DNA of 64,000 nucleotides, taken from positions 40,037 through 104,036 of the forward strand of contig NZ_SACJ01000016.1 in the NCBI RefSeq assembly GCF_004016525.1, in the 5' to 3' direction. Origin of the DNA: Flavobacterium sufflavum (lineage in GTDB: Bacteria; Bacteroidota; Bacteroidia; Flavobacteriales; Flavobacteriaceae). How positions within the stretch are numbered: the first letter of the stretch is position 1; every line of letters begins with the position of its first letter. Below are positions 24,516-34,196 of the stretch, in pieces. The translations under genes and the position numbers were made by a program. The notes beneath the pieces are model-generated. The model was given only the letters and a program-made list of their open reading frames with translations. It was not told the DNA's origin and ran no database searches.

Positions 24516-26948
24516 TTGAAAATAATAAATAGGTTATACCCGCACGCTATTGCCATTCTAGGTTTTGTATTAGTTTCACTAATTTATTTTTACCCGGTAC
24601 TTCAAAGAAAACAAATTTTTCAATCGGATATTGCCCAATATACGGGTATGGCGAAAGAACAAAATGATTTCAGAGCCGCCGAACACATCGAACCTTATTG
24701 GACAAATTCAGCTTTTGGGGGGATGCCTACTTATCAGTTAGGGGCCAAGTATCCTAATGATTTTGTGGGGGCAGTAGATGATGTTTTACGATTTTTACCT
24801 CGTCCTGCTGATTATTTATTTTTATACTTCTTAGGATTTTATGGTTTGCTTTTAGTTCTAAAAACCGATCCTTTAAAAGCGTTTTTTGGAGCCGTTGCCT
24901 TTGGGTTTTCCACTTATCTTATCATTATTTTAGGCGTTGGTCACAATGCCAAAGCCCATGCTATAGCTTATATGCCATTGGTAATAGCCGGTTTTATATT
25001 GGTTTACAGGAAGAAATATGTTGTGGGTGGTTTGCTGACAATGATAGCAACAGCATTAGAAATTAATGCCAATCACTTTCAAATGACCTATTATTTGTTG
25101 ATTTTCCTGTTGATTCTTTCTGCTTATTTTATCTATTTGGATGTTAAAAACAAAGAAATCAAAGCATTATTGACTTCTCTGGGAGTTTTAGCTATTGCAG
25201 GGATTTTTGCAATAGGAGCCAATGCCACTAATTTATTGGCTACAGCCGAATATGCTAATTTCAGTACCCGTGGAAAAAGCGAATTGACTTTTAATCCTGA
25301 TGGTTCTAATAGTACCGATACCAGTGCTATGACTCGTGATTATATAACGGAATACAGCTATGGTATTACCGAGAGTTTTAATTTGATTGCACCAAGACTT
25401 TTTGGTGGTTCAAACCACGAAGCTTTAGGGACTGACAGCAGCATGTATGATTTTATGATTAGCCAGGGTGTTCCTGCCGGACAAGCTGCTGATTTTGTCA
25501 GCGGAATGCCAACTTATTGGGGAGACCAACCTATTGTGGCTGCTCCGGCCTACATTGGTGTGGTGGTTTTCTTTTTAGGGATTTTAGCTTTAATTATTGA
25601 CGACAGAAAAATTAAATATGTATTTCTTTCGGGAGCAGTTGTTGCTTTAGTGCTTTCATGGGGGAAAAACTTTCCGGCATTAACGGATTTCTTTATTGAC
25701 CATATACCCATGTACAATAAGTTTAGAGCCGTTTCTTCTATTCAGGTCATATTAGAATTGTGTTTTCCTGTTTTAGCGGTAATGGGACTGCAATCCTTTT
25801 TTAAGGCTGATAAAAGCAAACAATGGGAAGGATTGTGGCAAACAGCGGCTATTGGTTTAGGAACTATTGTGATTTTGTTTTTATGCAAAAGCATGTTTAG
25901 TTTCTCAGGTGCCGGTGATAGTTATTATACCGAAAGTTACGGGCCTAGCTTTGTTGATGCGCTTAAAAGTGACAGAAGAACCTTGTACAGTGCCGATTTA
26001 TTGCGTTCTGCTTTTTTAATCGTTTTGACTGCGGGTGTTTTGTGGATGCTTATTAAAGATAAAATTGCCCAAAATACAGCTATCATTTTGGTAGGTCTAT
26101 TTATGGTTGCCGATTTGTTTTTTGTAGATAAAAAATACGTTTCGGCTAAGGATTTTGTCAGTAAGATTGAAGTTGAGGTTCCTTTTCAGCAAACAGCTGC
26201 TGATGCCCAGATATTGAGAGATACTACACATTATCGTGTTTTTGAAGTAAACGGAAATTTCTCCAGTGCGAGAGCTTCTTATTTCCATAAATCAATTGGA
26301 GGTTATAGTGCCGTTAAACCTCGCAGAATGCAACAGTTATTTGATTACCAGATTGCCAAAAACAATTTGGAAATATTGAATATGTTGAATGTTAAATATG
26401 TTATTCAAACGGATAAAGACGGTAAAGAGTTCCCAACTTCTAACCCGGATGCTAATGGAAATGCCTGGTTTGTAAACGATGTGAAATTGGTTAATAATGC
26501 CAATGCCGAAATGAAAGCATTAGATCATTTAAACACCAAGAAAGTTGCTGTGTTTAACGCGCAGTTACATGGCGATAAATTTAAAAACGCCTCTTTAAAA
26601 CACAATTTAGATACAACAGGAACGATTCAGTTGCGAATGTATAAGCCTAATTATATCAAATATATTTCGAATAGTAAAAGCGAAGGCGTAGCTGTTTTTT
26701 CTGAGATTTATTATGAGAAAGGTTGGAATGCTTATGTTGATGGTGTAAAAACCGATCATTTTCCGGTAGATTATGTTTTAAGAGCAATGGTACTTCCTGG
26801 AGGCATTCATGCAGTAGAATTTAAATTTGAACCAGAAGTTATTAAAACAGGTAGTACAATTACACTTATTAGTGGTGTAGGAATGTTATTGTTGTTAGTG
26901 GGAGGAATTTATTACGAGCGAAAAAAAGGATTTAAGATTGTTGAATAA
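24516..26948 (+). CDS. YfhO-family multi-pass membrane protein (GT-C-like)
   Basis: 810 residues with about 12-14 membrane helices, from IAILGFVLVSLIYFYPVL near the start to GSTITLISGVGMLLLLVGGIYY at the end, and a large extracytoplasmic domain at about 530-780. The start is TTG at 24516: no ATG precedes the first helix, and the next ATG would remove it. YfhO proteins belong to the GT-C-like polyprenyl-phosphate-sugar family and in Gram-positives help glycosylate lipoteichoic acid. Here, with a glycosyltransferase and a flippase right behind, a role in decorating surface glycans is likely. Its catalytic acidic residues are probably in the QSDIAQYTGM loop. Confidence 0.85.
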   Translation: MKIINRLYPHAIAILGFVLVSLIYFYPVLQRKQIFQSDIAQYTGMAKEQNDFRAAEHIEPYWTNSAFGGMPTYQLGAKYPNDFVGAVDDVLRFLPRPADYLFLYFLGFYGLLLVLKTDPLKAFFGAVAFGFSTYLIIILGVGHNAKAHAIAYMPLVIAGFILVYRKKYVVGGLLTMIATALEINANHFQMTYYLLIFLLILSAYFIYLDVKNKEIKALLTSLGVLAIAGIFAIGANATNLLATAEYANFSTRGKSELTFNPDGSNSTDTSAMTRDYITEYSYGITESFNLIAPRLFGGSNHEALGTDSSMYDFMISQGVPAGQAADFVSGMPTYWGDQPIVAAPAYIGVVVFFLGILALIIDDRKIKYVFLSGAVVALVLSWGKNFPALTDFFIDHIPMYNKFRAVSSIQVILELCFPVLAVMGLQSFFKADKSKQWEGLWQTAAIGLGTIVILFLCKSMFSFSGAGDSYYTESYGPSFVDALKSDRRTLYSADLLRSAFLIVLTAGVLWMLIKDKIAQNTAIILVGLFMVADLFFVDKKYVSAKDFVSKIEVEVPFQQTAADAQILRDTTHYRVFEVNGNFSSARASYFHKSIGGYSAVKPRRMQQLFDYQIAKNNLEILNMLNVKYVIQTDKDGKEFPTSNPDANGNAWFVNDVKLVNNANAEMKALDHLNTKKVAVFNAQLHGDKFKNASLKHNLDTTGTIQLRMYKPNYIKYISNSKSEGVAVFSEIYYEKGWNAYVDGVKTDHFPVDYVLRAMVLPGGIHAVEFKFEPEVIKTGSTITLISGVGMLLLLVGGIYYERKKGFKIVE

Positions 26949-26983
26949 CAATTTTCTCTTTCTGTCATTTTTAAAAAAGTAAA

Positions 26984-28276
26984 TTGGAACAAAAAAAAGT
27001 CCTTATCATCACTTATTATTGGCCACCTGCGGGAGGACCAGGAGTTCAGCGTTGGCTTAAATTTGTAAAATATTTGCCTGATTTTGGCGTTCAGCCTATA
27101 GTTTATATTCCTGAGAATCCTACTTATCCTATTGTTGACGAAAACTTAGTAAAAGAAGTTTCAGATAAGGCGATTATTCTAAAACAGAAGATATTTGAAC
27201 CTTATCAATTGGCTTCCTTTTTATCGAAAAATAAAACCAAGAAGATGAATTCGGGGATTATTCCCAATCAAAAAAAACAATCCTTTTTGGATAAAGTTTT
27301 TCTATGGATTCGCGGGAATTTATTTATTCCCGATGCCCGTTTTTTTTGGGTGAAACCTTCCGTTGCTTACTTAGAGAAATACATTGCTGAAAATAATATT
27401 GATACCATTGTTACTTCGGGACCACCGCATAGTTTACACCTTATTGGGCTGGAATTAAAACAGAAATTAAATGTAAAATGGTTTGCCGATTTTAGAGATC
27501 CCTGGACAACCATAGGCTATCATAAATCCTTGCGTTTGTCAGATACTGCGGCTCAAAAACACAAAGAATTAGAGTCCCAGGTTTTGAATACGGCCGATAC
27601 CATTATTGTTACCAGTAAAACCACAAAAACCGAATTTCAGGCGCTTACCACAAAGCCTATTGCTGTAATCACAAATGGTTTTGATGTAGAAAAAGTAGAG
27701 AAACAAACATTGGATTCTAAATTTTCTCTGGCGCATATCGGTTCTTTTCTTTCGGCTAGAAATCCAAAGTTACTATGGGAATCCATAGTCGAATTAGTAG
27801 CTGAAATTCCTGATTTTAAATCCCATTTAGAAATTAAATTAATTGGTGCAGTAAGTCAGGAAGTCTTAGATTCTATTGCAGAGTTCGGTTTGAATGGCTA
27901 TTTGAATAACTTAGGTTATGTTTCCCATGCAGAAGCAATAGCGCATCAAAGAAAATCGCAGGTTTTATTACTTATCGAAATTGATTCAGAAGAAACTAAG
28001 AGTATAATTCCCGGCAAATTGTTTGAATATATGGTTTCCAATAGACCAATTATCGCTATTGGACCTAACGGTTCTGATTTTGCAGAAATTATTACCAATA
28101 CCAATACCGGAGTATTTTTTGATTATTCTGAAAAAGTAAAGCTTAAAAAGTTAATTTTGGACTTTTATAATCAATACCTCGAAGGGAAATTGCAATCTCA
28201 TGGTATAGGATTACAAAGATATTCAAGAAAAAATTTGACTGAGCAACTGGTACAACTTCTAAATTCTAACCTTTAA
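26984..28276 (+). CDS. GT4-type glycosyltransferase
   Basis: 430 residues, also with a TTG start (26984): the first beta-strand KVLIITYYWPPAGGPGVQRW immediately follows it and would be lost from any later start. The GT-B fold shows the N-terminal GGPGVQRW loop, DFRDPW at about residue 168, and the C-terminal donor site PGKLFEYMVSNRPIIAIGPNGSD with a FEYM segment in place of the usual EGFGLP. No membrane helix is present, so it acts at the inner face. Its sugar is unknown. The gene lies 35 bases after yfhO and 14 bases before the flippase gene, one likely transcript. Confidence 0.85.
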   Translation: MEQKKVLIITYYWPPAGGPGVQRWLKFVKYLPDFGVQPIVYIPENPTYPIVDENLVKEVSDKAIILKQKIFEPYQLASFLSKNKTKKMNSGIIPNQKKQSFLDKVFLWIRGNLFIPDARFFWVKPSVAYLEKYIAENNIDTIVTSGPPHSLHLIGLELKQKLNVKWFADFRDPWTTIGYHKSLRLSDTAAQKHKELESQVLNTADTIIVTSKTTKTEFQALTTKPIAVITNGFDVEKVEKQTLDSKFSLAHIGSFLSARNPKLLWESIVELVAEIPDFKSHLEIKLIGAVSQEVLDSIAEFGLNGYLNNLGYVSHAEAIAHQRKSQVLLLIEIDSEETKSIIPGKLFEYMVSNRPIIAIGPNGSDFAEIITNTNTGVFFDYSEKVKLKKLILDFYNQYLEGKLQSHGIGLQRYSRKNLTEQLVQLLNSNL

Positions 28277-28290
28277 CTTCATACTCATAA

Positions 28291-29760
28291 ATGGGACTTG
28301 TATTAAATCAGTCATTAAAAAATACAATACTTACTTACATAGGTTTTGGGATTGGGGCGGTAAACACCATTTATTTATATCCCTTTTTTTTAGGAGCTAC
28401 TTATTATGCCTTAAATAATTATATTCTTTCGGCAGCAGCTATAATAATGCCTTTATTGGCTTTTGGAATGCAAAATACATTGGTTAAGTTTTTTTCCCAA
28501 TGCAGGAATGATAAGGAAGAAGATCAGTTTTTGTCTTTTGCTGTTTTAGTTCCTATGTTGTTATCCATTCCGTTGTTGTTGATTTGTTTAATTTTTTACA
28601 ATGATATTTCAGCTTATTTGTCAAAGGTAAATCCTATTGTTAAAGATTTTTTATGGTTAATCCCATTCATTGGTTTATGCATGGCTTATTTCGAAATATT
28701 TTATGCCTGGGCCAGAGTACAAATGCATTCGGTTTTTGGGAATTTTATTAAAGAAGTAGGTTTACGATTATTTTCGTTAATAGCTTTGGTTGGGGTGTAT
28801 TACAACTGGATTAGTGCTATTGACTTTATTTATGTAACCGCAGTAATTTACTTTATAGCTTTTTTGGCTACGATGTTTTATGCTTTTTATCTAAAGAAAC
28901 CTAATTTTCAACTTTCCGTTCCTCATAATTCAAAGGATATTTTGGTGTATACCTTTTTCATCATTTTGTCAGGAGGTGTGGCAACTTTGTTGTTAGATAT
29001 TGATAAGCTGATGCTGAATCAATATATCAAAATCGAAAATATTGCCTATTATTCAGTTGCAACTTATATCGCTTTGGTGATTTCGGTTCCCAGTAGAGCC
29101 ATGCATCAAATTGTGTACCCCATAACGGCAAAACTGATGCATGAAGAAAAGCATGATGAGTTGAATGATTTGTATAAAAAGACCTCAATTAATTTGCAAA
29201 TTGTGGGTGGTTATGTCATGCTGTGTATTTTTGTAAATATCAGTCAGTTGTATGAAATGATTCCGAAAGAATATGGAGGAGGAATTTTGGTTGTTTTTAT
29301 GATAGGATTATCGAAGTATTTTGATTTGATTTTAGGGAATAATAATGCCATCATATTCAATACAAAATATTACAGGGCTGTTTTGTTCTTGGGTGTTGTT
29401 TTGGTTCTTCTTACTGTGGTGTTAAACATGATTTTTATTCCAATGTATGGCATTATAGGATCTGCATTTGCCACTTTATTGTCAATCACATTGTATAGTT
29501 TAGCTAAATTAATGTTTGTTGTAAAAAGATTGCACCTGTATCCGTTTACCAATCAAACGCTTTATTCTATAGGGCTTACTTTTATTTTATTTGTGTTGTT
29601 TTATTTTTGGCAGTTTCCTTTAAATCCGATTATCGGTATTATTTTAAAATCGATTTTAGTGAGTATCGCTTATGTGTATTTGAATTATAAGTTTGTTATT
29701 TCGATTCAAATTAACGAGGTTATCGATAATTTGTTGAAAAAGCTTAATATAGTAAGATAA
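28291..29760 (+). CDS. Oligosaccharide flippase family protein (Wzx-like)
   Basis: 489 residues and 12-14 predicted membrane helices spread evenly, the MOP-superfamily polysaccharide exporter pattern, with GFGIGAVNTIYLYPFFLGATYY at the start and a charged central LLLDIDKLMLNQYI segment typical of this family. It would flip a lipid-linked oligosaccharide from the cytoplasmic to the periplasmic face. As the last gene of the yfhO unit, it completes a small surface-glycan set, though polymerase and ligase genes are missing from the window. There is no clear terminator directly downstream. Confidence 0.85.
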   Translation: MGLVLNQSLKNTILTYIGFGIGAVNTIYLYPFFLGATYYALNNYILSAAAIIMPLLAFGMQNTLVKFFSQCRNDKEEDQFLSFAVLVPMLLSIPLLLICLIFYNDISAYLSKVNPIVKDFLWLIPFIGLCMAYFEIFYAWARVQMHSVFGNFIKEVGLRLFSLIALVGVYYNWISAIDFIYVTAVIYFIAFLATMFYAFYLKKPNFQLSVPHNSKDILVYTFFIILSGGVATLLLDIDKLMLNQYIKIENIAYYSVATYIALVISVPSRAMHQIVYPITAKLMHEEKHDELNDLYKKTSINLQIVGGYVMLCIFVNISQLYEMIPKEYGGGILVVFMIGLSKYFDLILGNNNAIIFNTKYYRAVLFLGVVLVLLTVVLNMIFIPMYGIIGSAFATLLSITLYSLAKLMFVVKRLHLYPFTNQTLYSIGLTFILFVLFYFWQFPLNPIIGIILKSILVSIAYVYLNYKFVISIQINEVIDNLLKKLNIVR

Positions 29761-29897
29761 ACTCCATAGTTATTCTTGTTTTCGAAATTGTTAATCACCG
29801 AAAGTGGGTATTGTAAATGTAGATTTGTGGTATTAAATTTGTGGTAAGTTTATTTTTATTAATAAAATATCAATTTTTTCATTAATACCCTCAAATT

Positions 29898-30191
29898 ATG
29901 AAAAACATCTCGCTTATTAAAAATGAAAATTTAAAATTATCCGGCGTTTTAGCTCAAAAGATTAAGAAAGGATTTGTGGTTGAAGAAGTTAATGATAAAT
30001 TACCTTTTGTAGTTTTGTCTAAAAAGCCTGCAAAGGTAAATCATCGTTTGAATTTTTGGATTTCCTGTGCTACTTTTGGTTTGTGGTCTATTCCTTGGGC
30101 TTATAAATGTTTAGAAGCTAAAAAAGAAAGAAAAATTATAATTGCTATCGATGAAGACGGAAATCCTTTTGAGGAAAAATGTTACGGTTAG
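29898..30191 (+). CDS. Small protein with single hydrophobic segment, unknown function
   Basis: 97 residues starting MKNISLIKNENLKL. A single moderately hydrophobic stretch (FWISCATFGLWSIPWAYKCLEAKK) at about residues 52-76 could be a membrane helix, followed by an acidic end IAIDEDGNPFEEKCYG. I do not recognise the family. It is bounded upstream by 137 AT-rich bases and downstream by the strong palindromic terminator at 30211, so it is likely monocistronic. The ATG is preceded by an AT-rich leader without a ribosome-binding site, as usual here. Confidence 0.6.
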   Translation: MKNISLIKNENLKLSGVLAQKIKKGFVVEEVNDKLPFVVLSKKPAKVNHRLNFWISCATFGLWSIPWAYKCLEAKKERKIIIAIDEDGNPFEEKCYG

Positions 30192-30210
30192 TAGTTGATT
30201 TTGAAATAAT

Positions 30211-30248
30211 AAAAACTCCGTCCCGATAGCTATCGGGACGGAGTTTTT
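30211..30248. terminator. 38-bp perfect palindromic bidirectional terminator
   Basis: AAAAACTCCGTCCCGATAG (30211-30229) is followed directly by its exact complement (30230-30248), ending in a T-run. It separates the small-protein gene from convergent uvrA and ends both. Confidence 0.9.
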
Positions 30249-30251
30249 GTT

Positions 30252-33059
30252 TTATAGCTTTTCCTTCAGGTATTTAGCGGTGATTGATTTTTTGTTTTTT
30301 ACAATTTCTTCGGGTGTACCTACTGCTAATAATTGCCCTCCGTTTTCGCCTCCCTCCGGACCTAAATCAATAATCCAATCGGCACATTTAATCAGGTCGA
30401 GATTGTGTTCTATAACCAACAAAGAATGTCCTTTTTCTATCAGGGCATCAAAAGAAGCCAATAGTTTCTTGATATCATGAAAATGCAAACCTGTCGTAGG
30501 TTCGTCAAAAACAAATAAGGCTTTTTCTTTGGAGGCACCTTTTACAAGAAAAGAAGCCAGTTTGATACGTTGCGCTTCACCACCGGAAAGGGTAGAAGAA
30601 GATTGTCCTAATTGTACATAACCCAGACCAACATCTTGTAATGGTTTTAGTTTTTGGGTAATCTTATTTTGCTTGTTGGTTTCAAAAAACTGTACGGCAT
30701 CATCGATGGTCATTGTTAAAATGTCATTGATGTTTTTGCCTTCAAAAGCCACTTCGAGCACTTCTTTTTTAAAGCGTTTTCCATTACAGGTTTCGCATGG
30801 CAATTGTACATCGGCCATAAAGACCATTTCTACATTAATGGTTCCTTCGCCACTGCAGGTTTCACAACGACCGCCATCTACGTTAAAAGAAAAATGTTTG
30901 GCCTGATAGCCTCTTATCTTTGATAGTTTTTCTTTGGCAAATATGTCTCTGATCTCATCATAGGCTTTAATGTAAGTTACCGGATTAGAACGAGAGCTTC
31001 GGCCTATCGGATTTTGATCCACGTATTCGATATGTTTTATTTGCGAAAAAGAGCCTGATATTTCGGTAAACTGACCTGCTTTTTCTCCTGCGTTATCCAG
31101 CTTCTTTTGCATAGCAGGAAACAGGATTTTCTTGATTAGCGTACTTTTTCCACTTCCGGAAACTCCGGTAATTACGGTAAGCACATCCAGTGGAAACGTA
31201 ACATCAATGTTTTGAAGATTGTTTTCTCTGGCACCTTTTATTTCGATGTGATTTTTAAAAGTACGACGTCTTTTAGGAACAGCAATTTCTAAATCGCCAT
31301 TGAGGTATTGTGCAGTGAGCGAAGTCGAACGAAGGATTTCTTCAAAATTGCCTTGAGCAACTAATTCCCCTCCAAAAGTTCCCGCTTCAGGACCGATGTC
31401 GATAATCATATCGGCGGCTTTCATGATGTCTTCATCATGCTCCACAACAATTACGGTATTTCCTAAATCACGTAGGGACAACAATACTTTTATCAAACGT
31501 TCGCTGTCTTTTGGGTGCAAACCGATACTAGGTTCGTCCAAAATATACATTGAACCTACTAAACTACTTCCAAGCGAAGTAGCCAGGTTAATTCGCTGCG
31601 ATTCTCCTCCGGAAAGTGTCGACGAATTTCGATTCAATGTTAAGTAATCTAAACCAACTTCGGTTAAAAAGGACAAACGATTATTGATTTCGACTAATAA
31701 TCTTTTGGCAATTTGTTTTTCGTATTGGTCTAAATCTAAATTTTTAAAGAAATCAACTAAATGTTTAATAGGTAAATCGACTAAGTCAGAAACGGTTTTG
31801 TTATTTATTTTAACGTAAGAAGCTTCTACACGCAGGCGTTTTCCTTTGCAGGTCTGACATTTGGTTTTTCCCCGGTAACGCGATAGCATCACCCGATTTT
31901 GTATCTTATAATTTTTCTCTTCCAGTTCTTTGAAAAAATCATTCAGACCTTGAAAATAGGAGTTTCCGGTCCAAATTAATTCTTTTTGTTCTTCCGTTAA
32001 TTGAAAATACGGTTTGTGTATAGGGAAATCAAATTTGTAAGCATTGTTGACTAATTCGTCTCGAAACCAGCTCATGCTTTCGCCACGCCAAGGGAAAATA
32101 GCATTTTCGTAAATCGATAAACTCGTATTAGGAACTACAAGTTCGGCGTCAATCCCGATGATGTTTCCGTAACCTTCGCAGCTAGGGCAGGCACCATAAG
32201 GATTGTTGAAACTAAACAAATGAAGATTAGGTTCTAAGAACGTAATTCCGTCCATTTCGAAATTATTCGAATATTCGAATCGCTTTTCTGAATTTAATTC
32301 CTGTAAATAACAGATTCCTTTGCCTTCGTAAAAGGCGGTTTGCACCGCATCGGCAAGACGGTTATAGAATTCCTCTTCGTCTTTGACTACAATTCGGTCA
32401 ACAATCAGCAGAATGTCTTTATGGTCAAAACTATGTTTTTCTGTCACTTCGAGCGAAGTCGAGAATTCATCCAGACGTACCGTTTCATTATTGACTAATA
32501 TTCTGGAAAAACCCTGTTGAAGCAATACTTTTAATTTGTTTTCCAGCTGTCTCCCTTCTTCGAGATGGATAGGGGCAAGAAGCAACCATTTGCTGTTGAG
32601 CTCCAGATTTTTCACATCGCTGATAACATCCGAAACTGTATTTTTTTTTACTTCACGCCCTGAAACCGGAGAAAACGTTCTTCCTATTCGGGCATACAAT
32701 AATTTCATGTAATCGTAAATCTCGGTCGAAGTTCCTACGGTAGAACGGGCATTTGTTGTATTGACTTTTTGTTCAATGGCAATTGCAGGAGCAATTCCTT
32801 TAATGTATTCTACTTTTGGTTTATCCAATCGTCCCAGGAATTGTCTCGCATAAGAAGATAAACTTTCTACATAACGGCGTTGGCCTTCGGCATACAAAGT
32901 ATCAAATGCTAAACTGGATTTCCCAGAGCCCGAAAGTCCTGTAATCACCACTAATTTATTGCGCGGAATTACGACATCCAGGTTTTTTAAATTGTGTACC
33001 TGAGCTCCTTTGATTATTATATTTTTTTTGGGATCTATTTTAGAAAAGTCAACTTGCAT
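30252..33059 (-). CDS. uvrA: Excinuclease ABC subunit A
   Basis: 935 residues from ATG 33059 (MQVDFSKIDPKKNIIIKGA); the frame runs 20 codons further upstream, but that extension is unlike UvrA. Two ABC ATPase modules are visible: Walker A TGLSGSGKSSL near the start and TGVSGSGKSTL at about 640, with two signature motifs (STLSGGESQRINLA; STLSGGEAQRIKLA) and Walker B (MYILDEPSIGL; LFVFDEPTTGL). Zinc modules: CPSCEGYG with CQTCKGKR, and CETCSGEG with CETCNGKR. The damage sensor UvrA loads UvrB in nucleotide excision repair. Transcribed alone, opposite to the sigma-factor gene. The Bacteroidota often carry two uvrA copies; which one this is cannot be told. Confidence 0.95.
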   Translation of the reverse strand: MQVDFSKIDPKKNIIIKGAQVHNLKNLDVVIPRNKLVVITGLSGSGKSSLAFDTLYAEGQRRYVESLSSYARQFLGRLDKPKVEYIKGIAPAIAIEQKVNTTNARSTVGTSTEIYDYMKLLYARIGRTFSPVSGREVKKNTVSDVISDVKNLELNSKWLLLAPIHLEEGRQLENKLKVLLQQGFSRILVNNETVRLDEFSTSLEVTEKHSFDHKDILLIVDRIVVKDEEEFYNRLADAVQTAFYEGKGICYLQELNSEKRFEYSNNFEMDGITFLEPNLHLFSFNNPYGACPSCEGYGNIIGIDAELVVPNTSLSIYENAIFPWRGESMSWFRDELVNNAYKFDFPIHKPYFQLTEEQKELIWTGNSYFQGLNDFFKELEEKNYKIQNRVMLSRYRGKTKCQTCKGKRLRVEASYVKINNKTVSDLVDLPIKHLVDFFKNLDLDQYEKQIAKRLLVEINNRLSFLTEVGLDYLTLNRNSSTLSGGESQRINLATSLGSSLVGSMYILDEPSIGLHPKDSERLIKVLLSLRDLGNTVIVVEHDEDIMKAADMIIDIGPEAGTFGGELVAQGNFEEILRSTSLTAQYLNGDLEIAVPKRRRTFKNHIEIKGARENNLQNIDVTFPLDVLTVITGVSGSGKSTLIKKILFPAMQKKLDNAGEKAGQFTEISGSFSQIKHIEYVDQNPIGRSSRSNPVTYIKAYDEIRDIFAKEKLSKIRGYQAKHFSFNVDGGRCETCSGEGTINVEMVFMADVQLPCETCNGKRFKKEVLEVAFEGKNINDILTMTIDDAVQFFETNKQNKITQKLKPLQDVGLGYVQLGQSSSTLSGGEAQRIKLASFLVKGASKEKALFVFDEPTTGLHFHDIKKLLASFDALIEKGHSLLVIEHNLDLIKCADWIIDLGPEGGENGGQLLAVGTPEEIVKNKKSITAKYLKEKL

Positions 33060-33340
33060 AAAAAATATTGGATTTTTACAAAAGTAATCATTTTCCAGCT
33101 GAGAAAAGAACTCCGGCAAGTCATAAATAACTATGAAATTGGAGTATTTGCAATAATCGAAAAACGCTTATTTTTTTGTAAATAATTGTTTTTGCATAAT
33201 TTTTCTGTTTTTTATTTGCCGTACAAGACAATTATTCGTTAAATTTGAAGAATCATTCATCTTTAAAAATAGAAGCGCCTATAGTATAAAACTACTTTTT
33301 AGAAAATTCCCCAATTTAACTCATACTAAAAAGTATTACT

Positions 33341-33928
33341 ATGATAGCTAATATTGAAATTCCAGACGCCTTGTTGGTACAGGATTATGTGGCAGGTAAC
33401 GAAGAAGCCTTAGCTACTTTAATCAAAAGACACGAATCTAAAATTTATGGTTTTATATATTCAAAAGTATCCGATAGAGATGTATCTAATGATATATTTC
33501 AGGACACTTTTATCAAAGTAATTAAAACCTTAAAATCGAATTCCTATAACGAGGAAGGCAAATTTCTTCCTTGGGTGATGCGCATAGCTCATAATCTTGT
33601 TATTGATTATTTTAGAAAAAACAAAAAAATGCCGATGTATCGGGAAACCGAAGAGTTTTCGGTTTTTTCCATTATGACTGATGATGCACTGACTATCGAA
33701 AATCAGTTAATTGCAGATCAGGTAGAATTAGACATTCAGAAACTAATTGAAGAACTTCCAGAAGACCAGAAAGAAGTTTTGATTATGCGAATGTACAAAG
33801 ACATGAGTTTTAAAGAAATTTCAGAACTCACAGGAGTAAGTATTAATACTTCTCTAGGTAGAATGCGTTATGCTTTGATGAACTTGAGAAAAGTAATTGA
33901 CAAACACCAAATTATTTTAACCAATTAG
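33341..33928 (+). CDS. Sigma-70 family (ECF-type) RNA polymerase sigma factor
   Basis: 195 residues with only regions 2 and 4. Region 2: YGFIYSKVSDRDVSNDIFQDTFIKVIKTL and FLPWVMRIAHNLVIDYFRKNKK; region 4: LPEDQKEVLIMRMYKDMSFKEISELTGVSINTSLGRMRYALMNLRKVI, a complete helix-turn-helix. No anti-sigma gene follows; instead a 47-residue ORF lies 55 bases downstream. It is an alternative sigma factor of unknown regulon. Flavobacteria keep one such stand-alone factor near uvrA in my recollection, but I cannot confirm synteny. The divergent spacer with uvrA (33060-33340, 281 bases) holds both promoters. Confidence 0.88.
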   Translation: MIANIEIPDALLVQDYVAGNEEALATLIKRHESKIYGFIYSKVSDRDVSNDIFQDTFIKVIKTLKSNSYNEEGKFLPWVMRIAHNLVIDYFRKNKKMPMYRETEEFSVFSIMTDDALTIENQLIADQVELDIQKLIEELPEDQKEVLIMRMYKDMSFKEISELTGVSINTSLGRMRYALMNLRKVIDKHQIILTN

Positions 33929-33983
33929 ACAATAATTAAATAATAGTCACGTTCTATTCTAACAAACAAAATAGAAATAGTAT

Positions 33984-34127
33984 ATGGCGAAAATTTACTC
34001 TAAGAAAAATCTAGTTACTACAAAGATGAAACCTAAAAAAGAAGTCGTTTCTTTTCTTTTGAATTATTCAAAAGCATTGCATCTAATTAAAATAGATGAT
34101 AAAAGTTTTGAAATTATTACAAATTAA
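33984..34127 (+). CDS. 47-residue companion protein downstream of the sigma factor
   Basis: ATG at 33984 and TAA at 34125-34127. The product begins MAKIYSKKNLVTTKMKPKKE, then VVSFLLNYSKALHLIKIDDKSFEIITN: a basic N-terminus and a short helical hydrophobic centre. It is soluble-looking and too short for a domain assignment. It lies 55 bases after the sigma-factor gene with no terminator between them and is followed by a strong terminator, so the two are likely co-transcribed. A small anti-sigma-like or regulatory partner is one possibility; a stand-alone housekeeping micro-protein is another. Confidence 0.6.
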   Translation: MAKIYSKKNLVTTKMKPKKEVVSFLLNYSKALHLIKIDDKSFEIITN

Positions 34128-34150
34128 TTAAGCTAGTAATAGCTGTTTTG

Positions 34151-34196
34151 GTAAATCTCACTAATCGGTTTAGGAATTTAGTGAGATTTACTTTTT
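34151..34196. terminator. 14-bp stem terminator after the sigma-factor unit
   Basis: GTAAATCTCACTAA (34151-34164) pairs perfectly with 34178-34191, followed by TTTTTA. The right arm overlaps the last codons of the convergent nth gene. Confidence 0.8.

Noticed and set aside
33060..33119. 20-codon N-terminal extension of UvrA
   Set aside because: Unlike any UvrA N-terminus; the ATG at 33059 gives the standard start.
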